A stretch of DNA of 64,000 bases from NCBI RefSeq assembly GCF_001182785.1, contig NZ_CP012099.1:3966501-4030500 (forward strand), written 5' to 3'. Position 1 is the stretch's first letter. The number at the start of each line of letters is the position of its first letter. Origin of the DNA: Bacillus thuringiensis. GTDB lineage: Bacteria > Bacillota > Bacilli > Bacillales > Bacillaceae_G. This document shows, in pieces, positions 37,792 to 45,955 of this stretch. The position numbers were made by a program, and so were the translations under genes. The notes beneath the pieces are model-generated. The model worked only from the letters and a program-made list of their open reading frames with translations, searched no databases and was not told the DNA's origin.

Positions 37792-38910
37792 TTACTTCGC
37801 TACTTCTTCAATAATTGCAACAACTAATTCTGCTGTTTTTGCTAACTCTTCAACAGGAATCTTCTCGTTTGTTGTATGAATTTCTTCATAACCAACTGCC
37901 AAGTTAACTGTTGGGATACCGTGTCCTGCAATTACGTTTGCATCACTTCCGCCACCACTTTGGTGAAGAGAAGGTGTACGACCAATTTTTTCAGCTGCAC
38001 GTTTCGCAACTTCTACAACGTGATCGCCATCTGCAAATTTAAATCCTGGGTACATAACGTTTACTTCAACGTCTGCATGACCACCCATTTCTTTTGCAGT
38101 TGTTTCAAATGCTTCTTTCATTTTCGCAACTTGTGCTTCCATTTTCTCATTGATTAAAGAACGAGCTTCTGCAAAGATTTGTACATGATCGCAAACGATA
38201 TTCGTTTGTGTACCACCTTCAAAACGTCCAATGTTTGCAGTCGTTTCAGAGTCAATGCGACCAAGTGGCATCTTCGCAATTGCTTTCGCTGCAATAGTAA
38301 TTGCAGATACACCTTTCTCCGGTGCTACACCAGCGTGAGCTGTTTTCCCGCGAATAATTGCGTTCACTTTCGCTTGTGTTGGAGCTGCAACAACGATTTC
38401 ACCAACTTTTCCATCGCTATCTAATGCGTAGCCATACTTCGCTGTAATACGCTCACGATCTAAAGCTTTTGCACCAACAAGACCTGATTCTTCTCCGACT
38501 GTAATAATAAATTCAATTTTACCGTGAGGGATATTTTTCTCTTTTAAAACACGGATTGCTTCGAACATTGATGCTAATCCAGCTTTATCATCCGCACCTA
38601 AAATTGTTGTACCATCTGATACGATATATCCATCTTTAATAGAAGGCTTAATTCCATTACCAGGAACTACTGTATCCATATGAGAAGTAAAGTAAATTGT
38701 ATCAACACCATCTTTTGTTGCTGGTAAAGTACAAATTAAGTTACCTGCACCATGACCAGTTACAGCCATTGTGTCATCTTCAAATACTTCTACACCTAAA
38801 TCTGTAAATTTCTTCGTTAATACTTTGCAGATTTCTGCTTCAAATTTCGTTTCAGAATCTACTTGTACTAATTCCATAAATTCATTTACTAAACGTTCTT
38901 GATTAATCAT
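37792..38910 (-). CDS. yqjE: M20-family metallopeptidase, YqjE-like (PepT-related)
   Basis: A 372-residue zinc-dependent aminopeptidase/carboxypeptidase-like protein. It shows TSHMDTVVPG with the first zinc ligands, LGADDKAGLA with the bridging Asp, GEESGLVGAKAL with catalytic Glu, a dimerisation domain (about 175-290) and a late GGGSDANVIAGHG. Annotated variously as tripeptidase T or YqjE. Monocistronic, convergent with the small membrane gene. The substrate is unproven. Confidence 0.9.
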   Translation of the reverse strand: MINQERLVNEFMELVQVDSETKFEAEICKVLTKKFTDLGVEVFEDDTMAVTGHGAGNLICTLPATKDGVDTIYFTSHMDTVVPGNGIKPSIKDGYIVSDGTTILGADDKAGLASMFEAIRVLKEKNIPHGKIEFIITVGEESGLVGAKALDRERITAKYGYALDSDGKVGEIVVAAPTQAKVNAIIRGKTAHAGVAPEKGVSAITIAAKAIAKMPLGRIDSETTANIGRFEGGTQTNIVCDHVQIFAEARSLINEKMEAQVAKMKEAFETTAKEMGGHADVEVNVMYPGFKFADGDHVVEVAKRAAEKIGRTPSLHQSGGGSDANVIAGHGIPTVNLAVGYEEIHTTNEKIPVEELAKTAELVVAIIEEVAK

Positions 38911-38996
38911 AAGACTGCGCCTCCTGCACTACCATTATGTATGTAACACTATTAATTATAACAGAATTTCGCAAAAGTTTCGAAATACAAGACAAA

Positions 38997-39034
38997 AAAC
39001 AGATGGTTTACATGTCTAGATAACCATCTGCTTT
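38997..39034 (-). terminator. Terminator of the GNAT gene
   Basis: AGATGGTTA / TAACCATCT stem, minus-strand T-run, just after the GNAT stop codon. Confidence 0.87.
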
Positions 39035-39037
39035 CTA

Positions 39038-39580
39038 TTACTCATTTAACAATACCCAGCGCATATGATCCTCCCACACGCCATTTACCATTAACATCTT
39101 CCTAGACACGCCTTCATATTGAAAGCCTATCTTCGTCACTACTTGTATAGATGCTAAATTACGAGGCATAATCGGAGCTTCTATACGATGTAACTGAAAT
39201 CCCTCAAAAGCAACTTGAATTGCTTTTCTAAGCGCTTCTGTCGTATACCCTTTGTTTAACTCTGCTTTATCTAATTTATAACCGAGTACACAAGATTGAT
39301 AAATGCCACGAACGATTAAATTAAATGAAATGCACCCAATTATTTTCGTATCATCACCTTTTTTAAAAATCCATAGTCTGATGATTTTCCCTTCTTCGAA
39401 CTCTTTTCTATCCTTTTGCAACTTTTTCTTTTGATAATCTAGCGTAAAAAAATCATCCGGTCTATACTCTTCCCAAGCTTTTAAAAACTCACGATTTCTG
39501 TCGTAATATTGAAGAACTGTTTCAGCATACGACTCATCAATTTCCCTTAAATATAAACGATCTGTTTCGTATATTTTCAT
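39038..39580 (-). CDS. GNAT N-acetyltransferase (RimJ/RimL type)
   Basis: A 180-residue acetyltransferase opening ETDRLYLREI. Acetyl-CoA-binding region is around CVLGYKLDKAELNKGYTTEA, with the conserved late strands HRIEAPIMPRN and ASIQVVTKIGFQYEG. This matches the RimJ/RimL branch that acetylates ribosomal-protein N-termini or amino compounds; the substrate is unknown. Start chosen at the ATG seven bases after GGAGA. Monocistronic. Confidence 0.88.
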   Translation of the reverse strand: MKIYETDRLYLREIDESYAETVLQYYDRNREFLKAWEEYRPDDFFTLDYQKKKLQKDRKEFEEGKIIRLWIFKKGDDTKIIGCISFNLIVRGIYQSCVLGYKLDKAELNKGYTTEALRKAIQVAFEGFQLHRIEAPIMPRNLASIQVVTKIGFQYEGVSRKMLMVNGVWEDHMRWVLLNE

Positions 39581-39711
39581 CATCGTATCTCCATTCTTCA
39601 GCTTGCCCAACTAAAAATTAACAATATACCCTTTTACTATATTCTCTACACACACTCAAATTTCCTGTTATATTTTGCAACCCCTTCCCGAATTTTGTCC
39701 TTACTCTCCCC

Positions 39712-39740
39712 TTGTCCATAATTTCATTTCTCGTTACAAT
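39712..39740 (+). promoter_or_regulatory. Promoter of prli42
   Basis: TTGTCC (39712-39717), 17 bp, TACAAT (39735-39740), about 32 bases upstream of the small ORF start. Confidence 0.78.
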
Positions 39741-39772
39741 GAAATTGTACTGATTTGCAAGGAGGTATAACG

Positions 39773-39865
39773 ATGCATAAAAAAGCTCAAAAAATTATGG
39801 TTTATGTGATGCTAATTTCTATGCTTGTAACAACATTACTTGCTGGCGCGAGTATGTTTTGGTAA
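39773..39865 (+). CDS. prli42: Prli42-type stressosome-associated miniprotein
   Basis: A 30-residue single-pass membrane protein: basic N-terminus MHKKAQK, then IMVYVMLISMLVTTLLAGAS and an aromatic end MFW. This fits Prli42, which in Listeria anchors the stressosome to the membrane and is conserved in Firmicutes. A near-perfect AAGGAGGTATAACG lies before ATG, with a promoter upstream and a terminator directly after, so the gene is well supported despite its size. Family assignment is by recall. Confidence 0.85.
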   Translation: MHKKAQKIMVYVMLISMLVTTLLAGASMFW

Positions 39866-39895
39866 AAAGGGCGATGTGTTCGTCCTTTTTTTACT
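39865..39895 (+). terminator. Terminator of prli42
   Basis: AAGGGCGA TGTGT TCGTCCTT stem with a long T-run, overlapping the stop codon end. Confidence 0.88.
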
Positions 39896-39910
39896 TTTTA
39901 CACATGACAA

Positions 39911-39945
39911 AATAAACCATCTCGACATCGAGATGGTTTATTTTA
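39911..39945 (-). terminator. Terminator of the small membrane gene
   Basis: AAACCATCTCG / CGAGATGGTTT stem with T-rich flanks on both sides, downstream of the 39938-40177 gene. Confidence 0.88.
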
Positions 39946-40177
39946 TATAAAACACAATCGCTACAATACTAAAGGAAAATGACATTACAAGTGCTATTAC
40001 AAAACTTGTATATTGTTTCTGCTGAAATGCCCCGATAACAAAAGTGAGATTAAGTAATGCCATACATACAATCGCTACAAGATAAGAACATATATTAAAA
40101 GTTGCCAATATGAATGTAATAACAAATAGAAATCCCATAAAAAACTGCATATACGAAAGTTTTGGATTCAAGTACAT
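39938..40177 (-). CDS. Small membrane protein, unknown
   Basis: A 79-residue hydrophobic protein with three predicted membrane segments (FFMGFLFVITFILATFNI, LVAIVCMALLNLTFVIGAF, FVIALVMSFSFSIVAIVFYI). Short loop QQKQYTS. AAAGGGGTTG lies upstream of the ATG. No family recognised. It stands between prli42 and the L,D-transpeptidase with its own terminator. Confidence 0.68.
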   Translation of the reverse strand: MYLNPKLSYMQFFMGFLFVITFILATFNICSYLVAIVCMALLNLTFVIGAFQQKQYTSFVIALVMSFSFSIVAIVFYIK

Positions 40178-40243
40178 ATGAGCAACCCCTTTATCTAATT
40201 TTATCTTTCTATACTTTCATTAACGCACGGTTATGTACACATG

Positions 40244-40804
40244 TCAAGACAACTTATTACAATAGAAAAAGCCAACCTTTTCGTTGACTTCTTCATATGC
40301 AACGGCTCCTTTTTCTTTTGCCAATTGCTGAAATGATTTTTTCGATTTCACAATCCATACTTTCGTTCCAATTGGAATACGATCAAACAAATATTCCACA
40401 TCGTTTTTCTTCATTCTTATACATCCTTGTGAAATATACTTTCCAATTGAACTCGGTTGGTTTGTTCCATGTATTCCATATTTACTTCCATCAGTTCCTC
40501 TTGCATTAAATCCAATCCACCTTGATCCAAGTGGATTTTTTGGCGATCCACCTGGAATATCCTTCGCAATATAATACGGATCCTTCGCTTTCATTACAAC
40601 ATCAAAAGTTCCTTCTGGAGTTAATTCATTCGTTTTTCCTGTCGCTACTGGAAAAACCTTTTGAATCTTTCCATCGTCAATGTAAGCTAATTTATTCGTT
40701 GCTTTATTTACAATAATAAAAGGATCTCCGGCACGTGGATTATCCCCAAGAGGCCAAATCGGCGATAAAGAAAGACATAATATGATAGAGAGAAGATACG
40801 GCAT
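40244..40804 (-). CDS. L,D-transpeptidase (YkuD domain), exported
   Basis: A 186-residue protein with a short N-terminal signal (YLLSIILCLSLSPIWPLG) and a YkuD catalytic domain (about 28-150). The signature HGTNQPSSIGKYISQGCIRM carries the catalytic His and Cys. Enzymes of this kind make 3-3 cross-links in peptidoglycan or attach proteins to it, and Bacillus members are often tied to the spore cortex. A lysine-rich tail follows. The gene lies 16 bases after yqjA (minus strand), so they may be co-transcribed. Confidence 0.92.
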   Translation of the reverse strand: MPYLLSIILCLSLSPIWPLGDNPRAGDPFIIVNKATNKLAYIDDGKIQKVFPVATGKTNELTPEGTFDVVMKAKDPYYIAKDIPGGSPKNPLGSRWIGFNARGTDGSKYGIHGTNQPSSIGKYISQGCIRMKKNDVEYLFDRIPIGTKVWIVKSKKSFQQLAKEKGAVAYEEVNEKVGFFYCNKLS

Positions 40805-40820
40805 AGATAATTCCTACCTT

Positions 40821-41789
40821 CTATATAAGTTCTTTTATATTATCCTTTCCCTTAAAGCGACTTTTAATGAGTAAATATTGTTCCATTTCATACACAAGTT
40901 GAACAAGTTTCGCACGTATCTCAAATTCTTCGCGTGTAGCTGGCAATGGCATGTCTCTAAATAATTCCCTCATTTCTTGAAGCTGCCTTAAGGAAATAAC
41001 TCCAGTACTCTCAGGGCTAATAGCATTACCAATGTTTTCAACAACATCTGCAATCATGTCAGCTTGTTCATACGTCCACGATAAAGAAGCTGCTAGTGGT
41101 ATCATTCTCTCTAAAATTTCGAATTGTTGCATACGCATATTAAAATAACGATAGTAATAATCATCTTCTCGCATAAATGCATTCTCAAGTTTTTTAAACG
41201 ATAAATCTCTTGCTTCATTTAACATATTCTCGGTTTCAATGAGTTCTGCTCCACTCCAACTACTTTCTCGATTTCGTAAATACACAACCATTTCAAACAA
41301 AATCGTTTTAAAATTACTCTCTATTTTATCCTGATACTCTTTTAGCTTATTTTCACTACTCGGCATATACATATTTACTAATAACGCCACGCTAATCCCT
41401 ATCGTTAATATAGCAATTTCATTTCCAACTATAAGCCATGTAATTTGCTTCAATGAATATAGATGCATAACAATAACTGAACTCGTGACAATACCTTCTT
41501 GAATTTTAAGCATTACTGCAGTCGGAATAAATGTAAGTAACAATATGCTAATTGCAAGTGGTGTATAGCCGATCGTTTCAAAAATACAAAACGCGAATAC
41601 CATTGATAATACACACGCTAGAAAACGATGTAACGACACTTGAAGCGATTTGCGCTTCGTATTTTGTACACATAAAATAACTAAAATACCTGCTGAACTA
41701 TAAAATTCTAATCCTAATAACTGAGCAATAAAAACTGCCGCGCCTGTCCCAATTGCTGTTTTTACTGTACGGTATCCAATTTTGAACAT
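40821..41789 (-). CDS. yqjA: YqjA-like aromatic acid exporter family membrane protein
   Basis: A 322-residue protein with an N-terminal block of about five to six membrane segments (VKTAIGTGAAVFIAQLLGLE, SAGILVILCVQNTKRKSLQVS) and a long C-terminal cytosolic helical domain from about 140. This is the DUF939/ArAE_1 architecture of B. subtilis YqjA. ATG 41789 lies 7 bases after AGGAG; the longer frame starts without such a site. Substrate unknown. Confidence 0.88.
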   Translation of the reverse strand: MFKIGYRTVKTAIGTGAAVFIAQLLGLEFYSSAGILVILCVQNTKRKSLQVSLHRFLACVLSMVFAFCIFETIGYTPLAISILLLTFIPTAVMLKIQEGIVTSSVIVMHLYSLKQITWLIVGNEIAILTIGISVALLVNMYMPSSENKLKEYQDKIESNFKTILFEMVVYLRNRESSWSGAELIETENMLNEARDLSFKKLENAFMREDDYYYRYFNMRMQQFEILERMIPLAASLSWTYEQADMIADVVENIGNAISPESTGVISLRQLQEMRELFRDMPLPATREEFEIRAKLVQLVYEMEQYLLIKSRFKGKDNIKELI

Positions 41790-41830
41790 ATCATTGCTCC
41801 TATATGTATAAACGTATTTACAGCTAGTAT

Positions 41831-41862
41831 AAAAAAAGGATGACACAATGTCATCCTTTTCT
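41831..41862. terminator. Terminator of the art operon
   Basis: AAAAGGATGACA / TGTCATCCTTTT stem with a T-run on the minus strand, 28 bases after the ATPase gene. Confidence 0.9.
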
Positions 41863-41889
41863 ACTTATTATTCACATAACCTTTTCATA

Positions 41890-42612
41890 TTACAATATTT
41901 TTTGTAAAAATTGTTGCGCACGTTCACTTTTCGGCGCTGCAAAAAATTCTTCTGGCGCACTATCTTCTACAAGCTTTCCTCCGTCCAAGAAAAGAACACG
42001 ATCTGCCACTTCTTTTGCAAAGCCCATTTCATGTGTAACGATAGCCATCGTCATTCCAGTCGTAACTAACGATTTCATAACTTCTAACACTTCTTTCACC
42101 ATCTCTGGATCTAGCGCCGATGTCGGTTCATCAAATAACATAACTTCCGGTTCCATAGCTAACGCTCTTGCAATTGCTACACGTTGCTTTTGTCCTCCCG
42201 AAAGACGATTCGGATACGTATCTTTTTTATCTACTAATCCAACCTTTTCTAAAAGTTTCTCAGCTTTCTTTTCAGCTTCTTGCTTCGTTACCCCTTTTAC
42301 ATTGATAGGAGCATACGTAATATTTTCTAATACAGTCATATGAGGAAATAAGTGAAAATGCTGAAAGACCATACCGACATTTTCACGAACATGCATAACA
42401 TTCGTTTTCGGATTCGTTACTTCTTCCGTTCCAATCCAAATGTGACCATTCGTCGGTGCTTCTAACATATTCATACAACGTAAAAATGTTGATTTCCCTG
42501 ATCCAGAAGGCCCTATAATTGCAACTACTTCCCCTTTTTCAATCGTTGTTGTGATTCCTTTTAATACTTCGTTTTTACCAAATGATTTATGAAGGTTTTC
42601 AATTTTAATCAC
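41890..42612 (-). CDS. artR: Polar amino acid ABC transporter ATPase (ArtR-like)
   Basis: A 240-residue ABC ATPase: Walker [11 protein letters not shown] near residue 34, Q-loop [10 protein letters not shown], signature [15 protein letters not shown] near 135, Walker [15 protein letters not shown], switch His VTHEMG. Highly typical of polar amino-acid importers. It overlaps the permease by 8 bases. Order art-P-Q-R matches B. subtilis artPQR (yqiXYZ), assigned to arginine uptake. Confidence 0.93.
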   Translation of the reverse strand: MIKIENLHKSFGKNEVLKGITTTIEKGEVVAIIGPSGSGKSTFLRCMNMLEAPTNGHIWIGTEEVTNPKTNVMHVRENVGMVFQHFHLFPHMTVLENITYAPINVKGVTKQEAEKKAEKLLEKVGLVDKKDTYPNRLSGGQKQRVAIARALAMEPEVMLFDEPTSALDPEMVKEVLEVMKSLVTTGMTMAIVTHEMGFAKEVADRVLFLDGGKLVEDSAPEEFFAAPKSERAQQFLQKIL

Positions 42613-43264
42613 TTTTCTTCATTCTCCCTTCAATTGCCTTCCCGACTAATGTAAGAATAATGACTAACATATAATAAATCAGTCCAACAAAAAGTAATGG
42701 TTCAAGATATTTAAACGTTTCACCGCCTACGATGTAAGCACGGCGCATTAAATCAGTCGCGCCTATTACTGTTACTACAGCTGATTCTTTCGTAAGTGTC
42801 GCAAATTCGTTCACAAGCGCTGGTAATATATTTTTTAATGCTTGAGGGAAAATAATATTTCTCATCATTTTTCCGTACGGTATCCCTAAAGCCATTGCTG
42901 CTTCTGTTTGTCCTTTATCAACTGCTTGAATACCAGCACGAATCACTTCTGACATGTATGCACCTGAATTTAAGCTAAATGCAAGTACAGCTGCTAAGAA
43001 TGCTGGTATTTCATAACCAATTATTTGCGGGACGCCGAAATAAATAATCATTAATTGCAATACAAGTGGTGTACCACGAAAAATTGATGTATAAAAATCT
43101 GCTGCTATATTTAACGCTCGTATTCTAGCAATTTTACAAAGTGCTAATAATGTTCCTAAAATAAATCCTGCTAAAGCTGATACTGCTACAATTTTCAAAG
43201 TAACTTCTAAACCTTTTAGTATATACGGTATCGAAGGCGTAATCGCCGAGAAATCTAAATTCAT
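42605..43264 (-). CDS. artQ: Polar amino acid ABC transporter permease (ArtQ-like)
   Basis: A 219-residue HisMQ-type permease with about five membrane segments. It carries the EAA-type loop [23 protein letters not shown] near residue 131 that docks on the ATPase. Start at ATG 43264, spaced 10 bases from AGGGG; the earlier ATG nine bases upstream would leave only one base after AGGGG. Confidence 0.92.
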   Translation of the reverse strand: MNLDFSAITPSIPYILKGLEVTLKIVAVSALAGFILGTLLALCKIARIRALNIAADFYTSIFRGTPLVLQLMIIYFGVPQIIGYEIPAFLAAVLAFSLNSGAYMSEVIRAGIQAVDKGQTEAAMALGIPYGKMMRNIIFPQALKNILPALVNEFATLTKESAVVTVIGATDLMRRAYIVGGETFKYLEPLLFVGLIYYMLVIILTLVGKAIEGRMKKSD

Positions 43265-43300
43265 ACTGCTCATTCCCCTCACAGAAAAGTGAAAGGCAGC

Positions 43301-44080
43301 TTATTTTTCGCTGCCAAACCATTTCTTCACTAATTTATCCATTTCTCCATTTTCTTGCATTTTTTTAATTACTTTATTAAATTCAGCTGTTTTATCACTG
43401 TTTTTCGGAAGGGCAATTGCTGCTCCAACTTCTTCTGGTGCTTCTTTAATTTCAATTCCTTGTAAATCTTTCATTTTCTCTAAATAATTTTTAGCAACTG
43501 TGTCTTCTATAATTGCAGCGTCAAAACGACCAGCTTTAATTTCTTGTACGATTTCTGGTATACGGTCACGTCCCTCAACTTTGAAATCTACTTGTTTTTT
43601 AAATTCTGCTGCTTTCTCTTCTTGAATAGATCCTGTTTGTACTCCTACTTTTTTCCCTTTTAAATCCTCTACAGATTTAATGTTAGAATCCTTTTTAGAA
43701 ACGACCATATTTTTCGCAACAAAATAAATATCTGTAAAATCAACATTATTTTTACGCTCTGCAGTTGGCGTCATGCCTGCCATTACGAAATCAACTTTTC
43801 CTGAACTAAGAGATGCTAATAAACCACCAAAATCCATATCTTTCACTTTCACTTCATACCCAAGTTCTTTTCCGATATATTTAGCAACATCAACATCAAA
43901 ACCAATAATTTCATCACTTTTTGAAGCTTCCACGTATTCATATGGTTTATAATCTGCTGAAGTCCCCATTACGAGTACTTTCTTATTTCCTTTTGTTTCT
44001 TTCGATTCCCCATTACTACAAGCGCTGAATATACTTACAATTAAAATAAGTGCAAACGATATTGATAATAACTTCTTCAT
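43301..44080 (-). CDS. artP: Arginine-type ABC transporter substrate-binding lipoprotein (ArtP-like)
   Basis: A 259-residue solute-binding protein with a lipoprotein signal ending FSACSN (lipobox Cys near residue 21). The SBP_bac_3 domain shows GFDVDVAKYIGKELGYEVKV, GLLASLSSGKVDFVMAG, MTPTAERKNNVDFT and KKVGVQTGS. Binding-site details favour a basic amino acid, by family. First gene of artP-Q-R with a sigma-A promoter and an ARG-box-like site ahead. Confidence 0.93.
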   Translation of the reverse strand: MKKLLSISFALILIVSIFSACSNGESKETKGNKKVLVMGTSADYKPYEYVEASKSDEIIGFDVDVAKYIGKELGYEVKVKDMDFGGLLASLSSGKVDFVMAGMTPTAERKNNVDFTDIYFVAKNMVVSKKDSNIKSVEDLKGKKVGVQTGSIQEEKAAEFKKQVDFKVEGRDRIPEIVQEIKAGRFDAAIIEDTVAKNYLEKMKDLQGIEIKEAPEEVGAAIALPKNSDKTAEFNKVIKKMQENGEMDKLVKKWFGSEK

Positions 44081-44119
44081 CTTTCTTCCCCCTAATAATG
44101 TATATTTAAAAGTTTAATA

Positions 44120-44131
44120 GAATATTTATTC
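44120..44131 (-). promoter_or_regulatory. ARG-box-like operator at artP
   Basis: GAATAAATATTC on the minus strand is a perfect palindrome matching the core of the ArgR/AhrC box (TGAATWWWWATTCA). It lies just after the -10, around the transcription start, so arginine-bound AhrC could repress transport. Confidence 0.65.
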
Positions 44132-44140
44132 GATGTTTGT

Positions 44141-44169
44141 ATTGTATCAGCACTTTCATTTTTATGCAA
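44141..44169 (-). promoter_or_regulatory. artP promoter
   Basis: On the minus strand TTGCAT (44164-44169), 17 bp, TACAAT (44141-44146), about 60 bases upstream of artP. Confidence 0.75.
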
Positions 44170-44279
44170 TATATAAAATAAAAATAAATAAAATTACAAT
44201 ACAAATGCTGTTTGTTATGTATAAAATTATGCATAAAACAACACAACTATGCATATCTCAGAAATTGAAATAATAAATA

Positions 44280-44326
44280 AAAAAAGGCGGTACATCCACT
44301 TGATTGTGGACGTACCGCCTTTTTTC
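44280..44326 (-). terminator. Terminator of the bacilliredoxin gene
   Basis: AAAAAGGCGGTAC / GTACCGCCTTTTT stem with a T-run each way, directly after the gene on the minus strand. Confidence 0.92.
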
Positions 44327-44333
44327 TTATTTT

Positions 44334-44768
44334 TTATAGTTCTTCACAATTCTCTTCGAAATACGATTGTAGTTTCGCAATAACTTGCATCGGTTCATGT
44401 CCTTCAATTTCATGACGCTCTACCATCGTTACAATTTTTCCATCTTTTAATAAAGCAAATGATGGAGAAGAAGGTGGGTACCCTTCGAAATATTCACGCG
44501 CTCTTGCTGTCGCTTCTTTATCTTGACCTGCAAACACCGTTACAAGGTGGTTAGGACGTTTATCATAATGTACGGAATGCGCAGCAGCAGGACGAGCAAT
44601 ACCACCTGCACAACCACATACAGAGTTTACCATTACAAGTGTTGTTCCATTTCTTTTAAACGCTTCTTCTACCGCTTCCGGCGTCGTCAATTCTGTATAT
44701 CCAGCAGAGACAATCTCTTCACGCGCTTGGCGAACAACATCATTCATAAAAAAGTTAAAATTAATCAC
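44334..44768 (-). CDS. brxB: Bacilliredoxin BrxB (YqiW-like)
   Basis: A 144-residue thioredoxin-like protein with the active-site CGC motif in [15 protein letters not shown] near residue 54, the DUF1094 signature. BrxA/BrxB remove bacillithiol from S-bacillithiolated proteins after oxidative stress. The YqiW name is supported by proximity to art (yqiXYZ). GAGGGAAAAG lies before ATG. Monocistronic. Confidence 0.92.
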   Translation of the reverse strand: MINFNFFMNDVVRQAREEIVSAGYTELTTPEAVEEAFKRNGTTLVMVNSVCGCAGGIARPAAAHSVHYDKRPNHLVTVFAGQDKEATARAREYFEGYPPSSPSFALLKDGKIVTMVERHEIEGHEPMQVIAKLQSYFEENCEEL

Positions 44769-44820
44769 TCTTTTCCCTCCTCTAAAACTACCTATTTGTA
44801 TCTTACCAGTTAATGTTTAT

Positions 44821-44848
44821 GAAATACAAGTAAGTTTACTTGTATTTC
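44821..44848. promoter_or_regulatory. 28-bp perfect palindrome upstream of brxB
   Basis: GAAATACAAGTAA and TTACTTGTATTTC form a 13-bp inverted repeat with a 2-base centre, about 52 bases upstream of brxB. There is no T-run, so it looks like an operator rather than a terminator. Confidence 0.5.
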
Positions 44849-44854
44849 AGTATA

Positions 44855-44892
44855 GAAAAGGTGTTAGAGCACTTGCTCTAACACCTTTTCTT
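44855..44892 (-). terminator. Terminator of yjdF
   Basis: GAAAAGGTGTTAGAGCA with its complement makes a stem of about 16 bp just after the yjdF stop codon; short T-run on the minus strand. Confidence 0.85.
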
Positions 44893-45299
44893 TAATGACC
44901 ACGATGTTTTTGCTTTGCTTTTTGTACTTTAATTAAACGTCTTCTTTCTTTTTCAGCTTCTCGCTTCTCTTTAGACTGCACTTTCTTTTCTTGTTTATGC
45001 AATTCATAAGATAAACTAATCGCCTCTTGCGCCTTAGTAAAACGTTTAACATTTGTTTCTTTTGCTACTTGTCGTATGATACGCTTTATGTTTTTAGGAC
45101 GCTGTTTTTCTTTAACTTCTACACCACATTTTGCAAAATGCTGAAAGTGCTCTAAAAGTGAACCATTCACAAACATAAGCACTTCTTCATCTGACGGTTC
45201 CGTTCCAAAAATATACCTCGCTCCATACAATTTCCCTTGTTCTTTGCATGTAATAATTCCAACAAAAAATTGACCATCATGATATACTGTCAACTCCAT
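44892..45299 (-). CDS. yjdF: YjdF-family protein (DUF2992)
   Basis: A 135-residue protein: a beta-rich N-terminal part (MELTVYHDGQFFVGIITCKE) and a long very basic, coiled C-terminal tail (KREAEKERRRLIKVQKAKQK). This matches DUF2992/YjdF, unknown function, whose B. subtilis gene is controlled by the azaaromatic-sensing yjdF RNA. Start at ATG 45299 with AAAGGAGGGG upstream; a longer frame would read through the leader RNA. The basic tail may bind RNA or DNA; this is inference. Confidence 0.9.
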   Translation of the reverse strand: MELTVYHDGQFFVGIITCKEQGKLYGARYIFGTEPSDEEVLMFVNGSLLEHFQHFAKCGVEVKEKQRPKNIKRIIRQVAKETNVKRFTKAQEAISLSYELHKQEKKVQSKEKREAEKERRRLIKVQKAKQKHRGH

Positions 45300-45323
45300 T
45301 GACAGCCCCTCCTTTAAAAAATT

Positions 45324-45410
45324 AGAAATACGGGACATCCCGGAGGGGAAGGTTACTGACATAAAATCATGCGTCTGGACTACCAACCAGAGCTGTGTTT
45401 TTGTATTTCT
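45324..45410 (-). ncRNA. Candidate yjdF riboswitch
   Basis: The leader of yjdF (minus strand) is closed by an 8-bp stem AGAAATAC / GTATTTCT. Inside it, CAGCTCTGGTTGGTAGTCCA and CCTTCCCCTCCGGGATGTCC resemble the yjdF RNA motif core. It ends 6 bases before the AAAGGAGGGG ribosome site, consistent with translational control. Assigned by gene context and recalled motif, not by a covariance model. Confidence 0.72.
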
Positions 45411-45420
45411 TTCACTATTA

Positions 45421-45885
45421 TTATATCTTTTTTTCCATAATCTTCATATATTCAACAATCATTTTTTTATGCGATCCTACAATATAGTCAGGTAGTTCTG
45501 TTACTGAAAAGAATTTAAGCTGAACTGCTTCTTCTTTATTCATAACAAAATCCCCTTCGTATTCATCCGTATAATAGGCGGTTGTTACAGATTGAAATTC
45601 ATCACCGTTTGCTAATTTTGTAAAGTAGTTCGCTCCAGAAAATACATTGATTAGTCGCAAGTTCTTCACTCTTATTCCTGTCTCTTCATATACTTCACGA
45701 TAAGCTGTTTCTTCTGGTGATTCACTAAGCTCCATTAGCCCGCCAGGTAGCCCCCATTTTCCGTACGGCTCTGTCCGCTGCTGCAATAAAACATAACCAT
45801 TTTCATTTATAACGAGTACAACAGCACCAACTAAAATTAAAGGGCGATGACCAACTATTTTTCGTAATTCTTCTACATATCCCAC
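45421..45885 (-). CDS. Nudix hydrolase
   Basis: A 154-residue Nudix protein. The Nudix box starts at GGLMELSES and continues through EETAYREVYEETGI, matching Gx5Ex7REUxEExGU. The start is GTG 45885 with AAGGAGGCGATACG upstream. It hydrolyses a nucleoside diphosphate-linked compound; the group resembles ADP-ribose-type or house-cleaning Nudix members, but the substrate cannot be told. Lies downstream of the DUF421 gene, upstream of yjdF. Confidence 0.9.
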   Translation of the reverse strand: MGYVEELRKIVGHRPLILVGAVVLVINENGYVLLQQRTEPYGKWGLPGGLMELSESPEETAYREVYEETGIRVKNLRLINVFSGANYFTKLANGDEFQSVTTAYYTDEYEGDFVMNKEEAVQLKFFSVTELPDYIVGSHKKMIVEYMKIMEKKI

Positions 45886-45955
45886 CGTATCGCCTCCTTT
45901 TTCGTTGTCCACACTATTGTATCATATGTACGAAACGACAAAATGCGTATATTTT

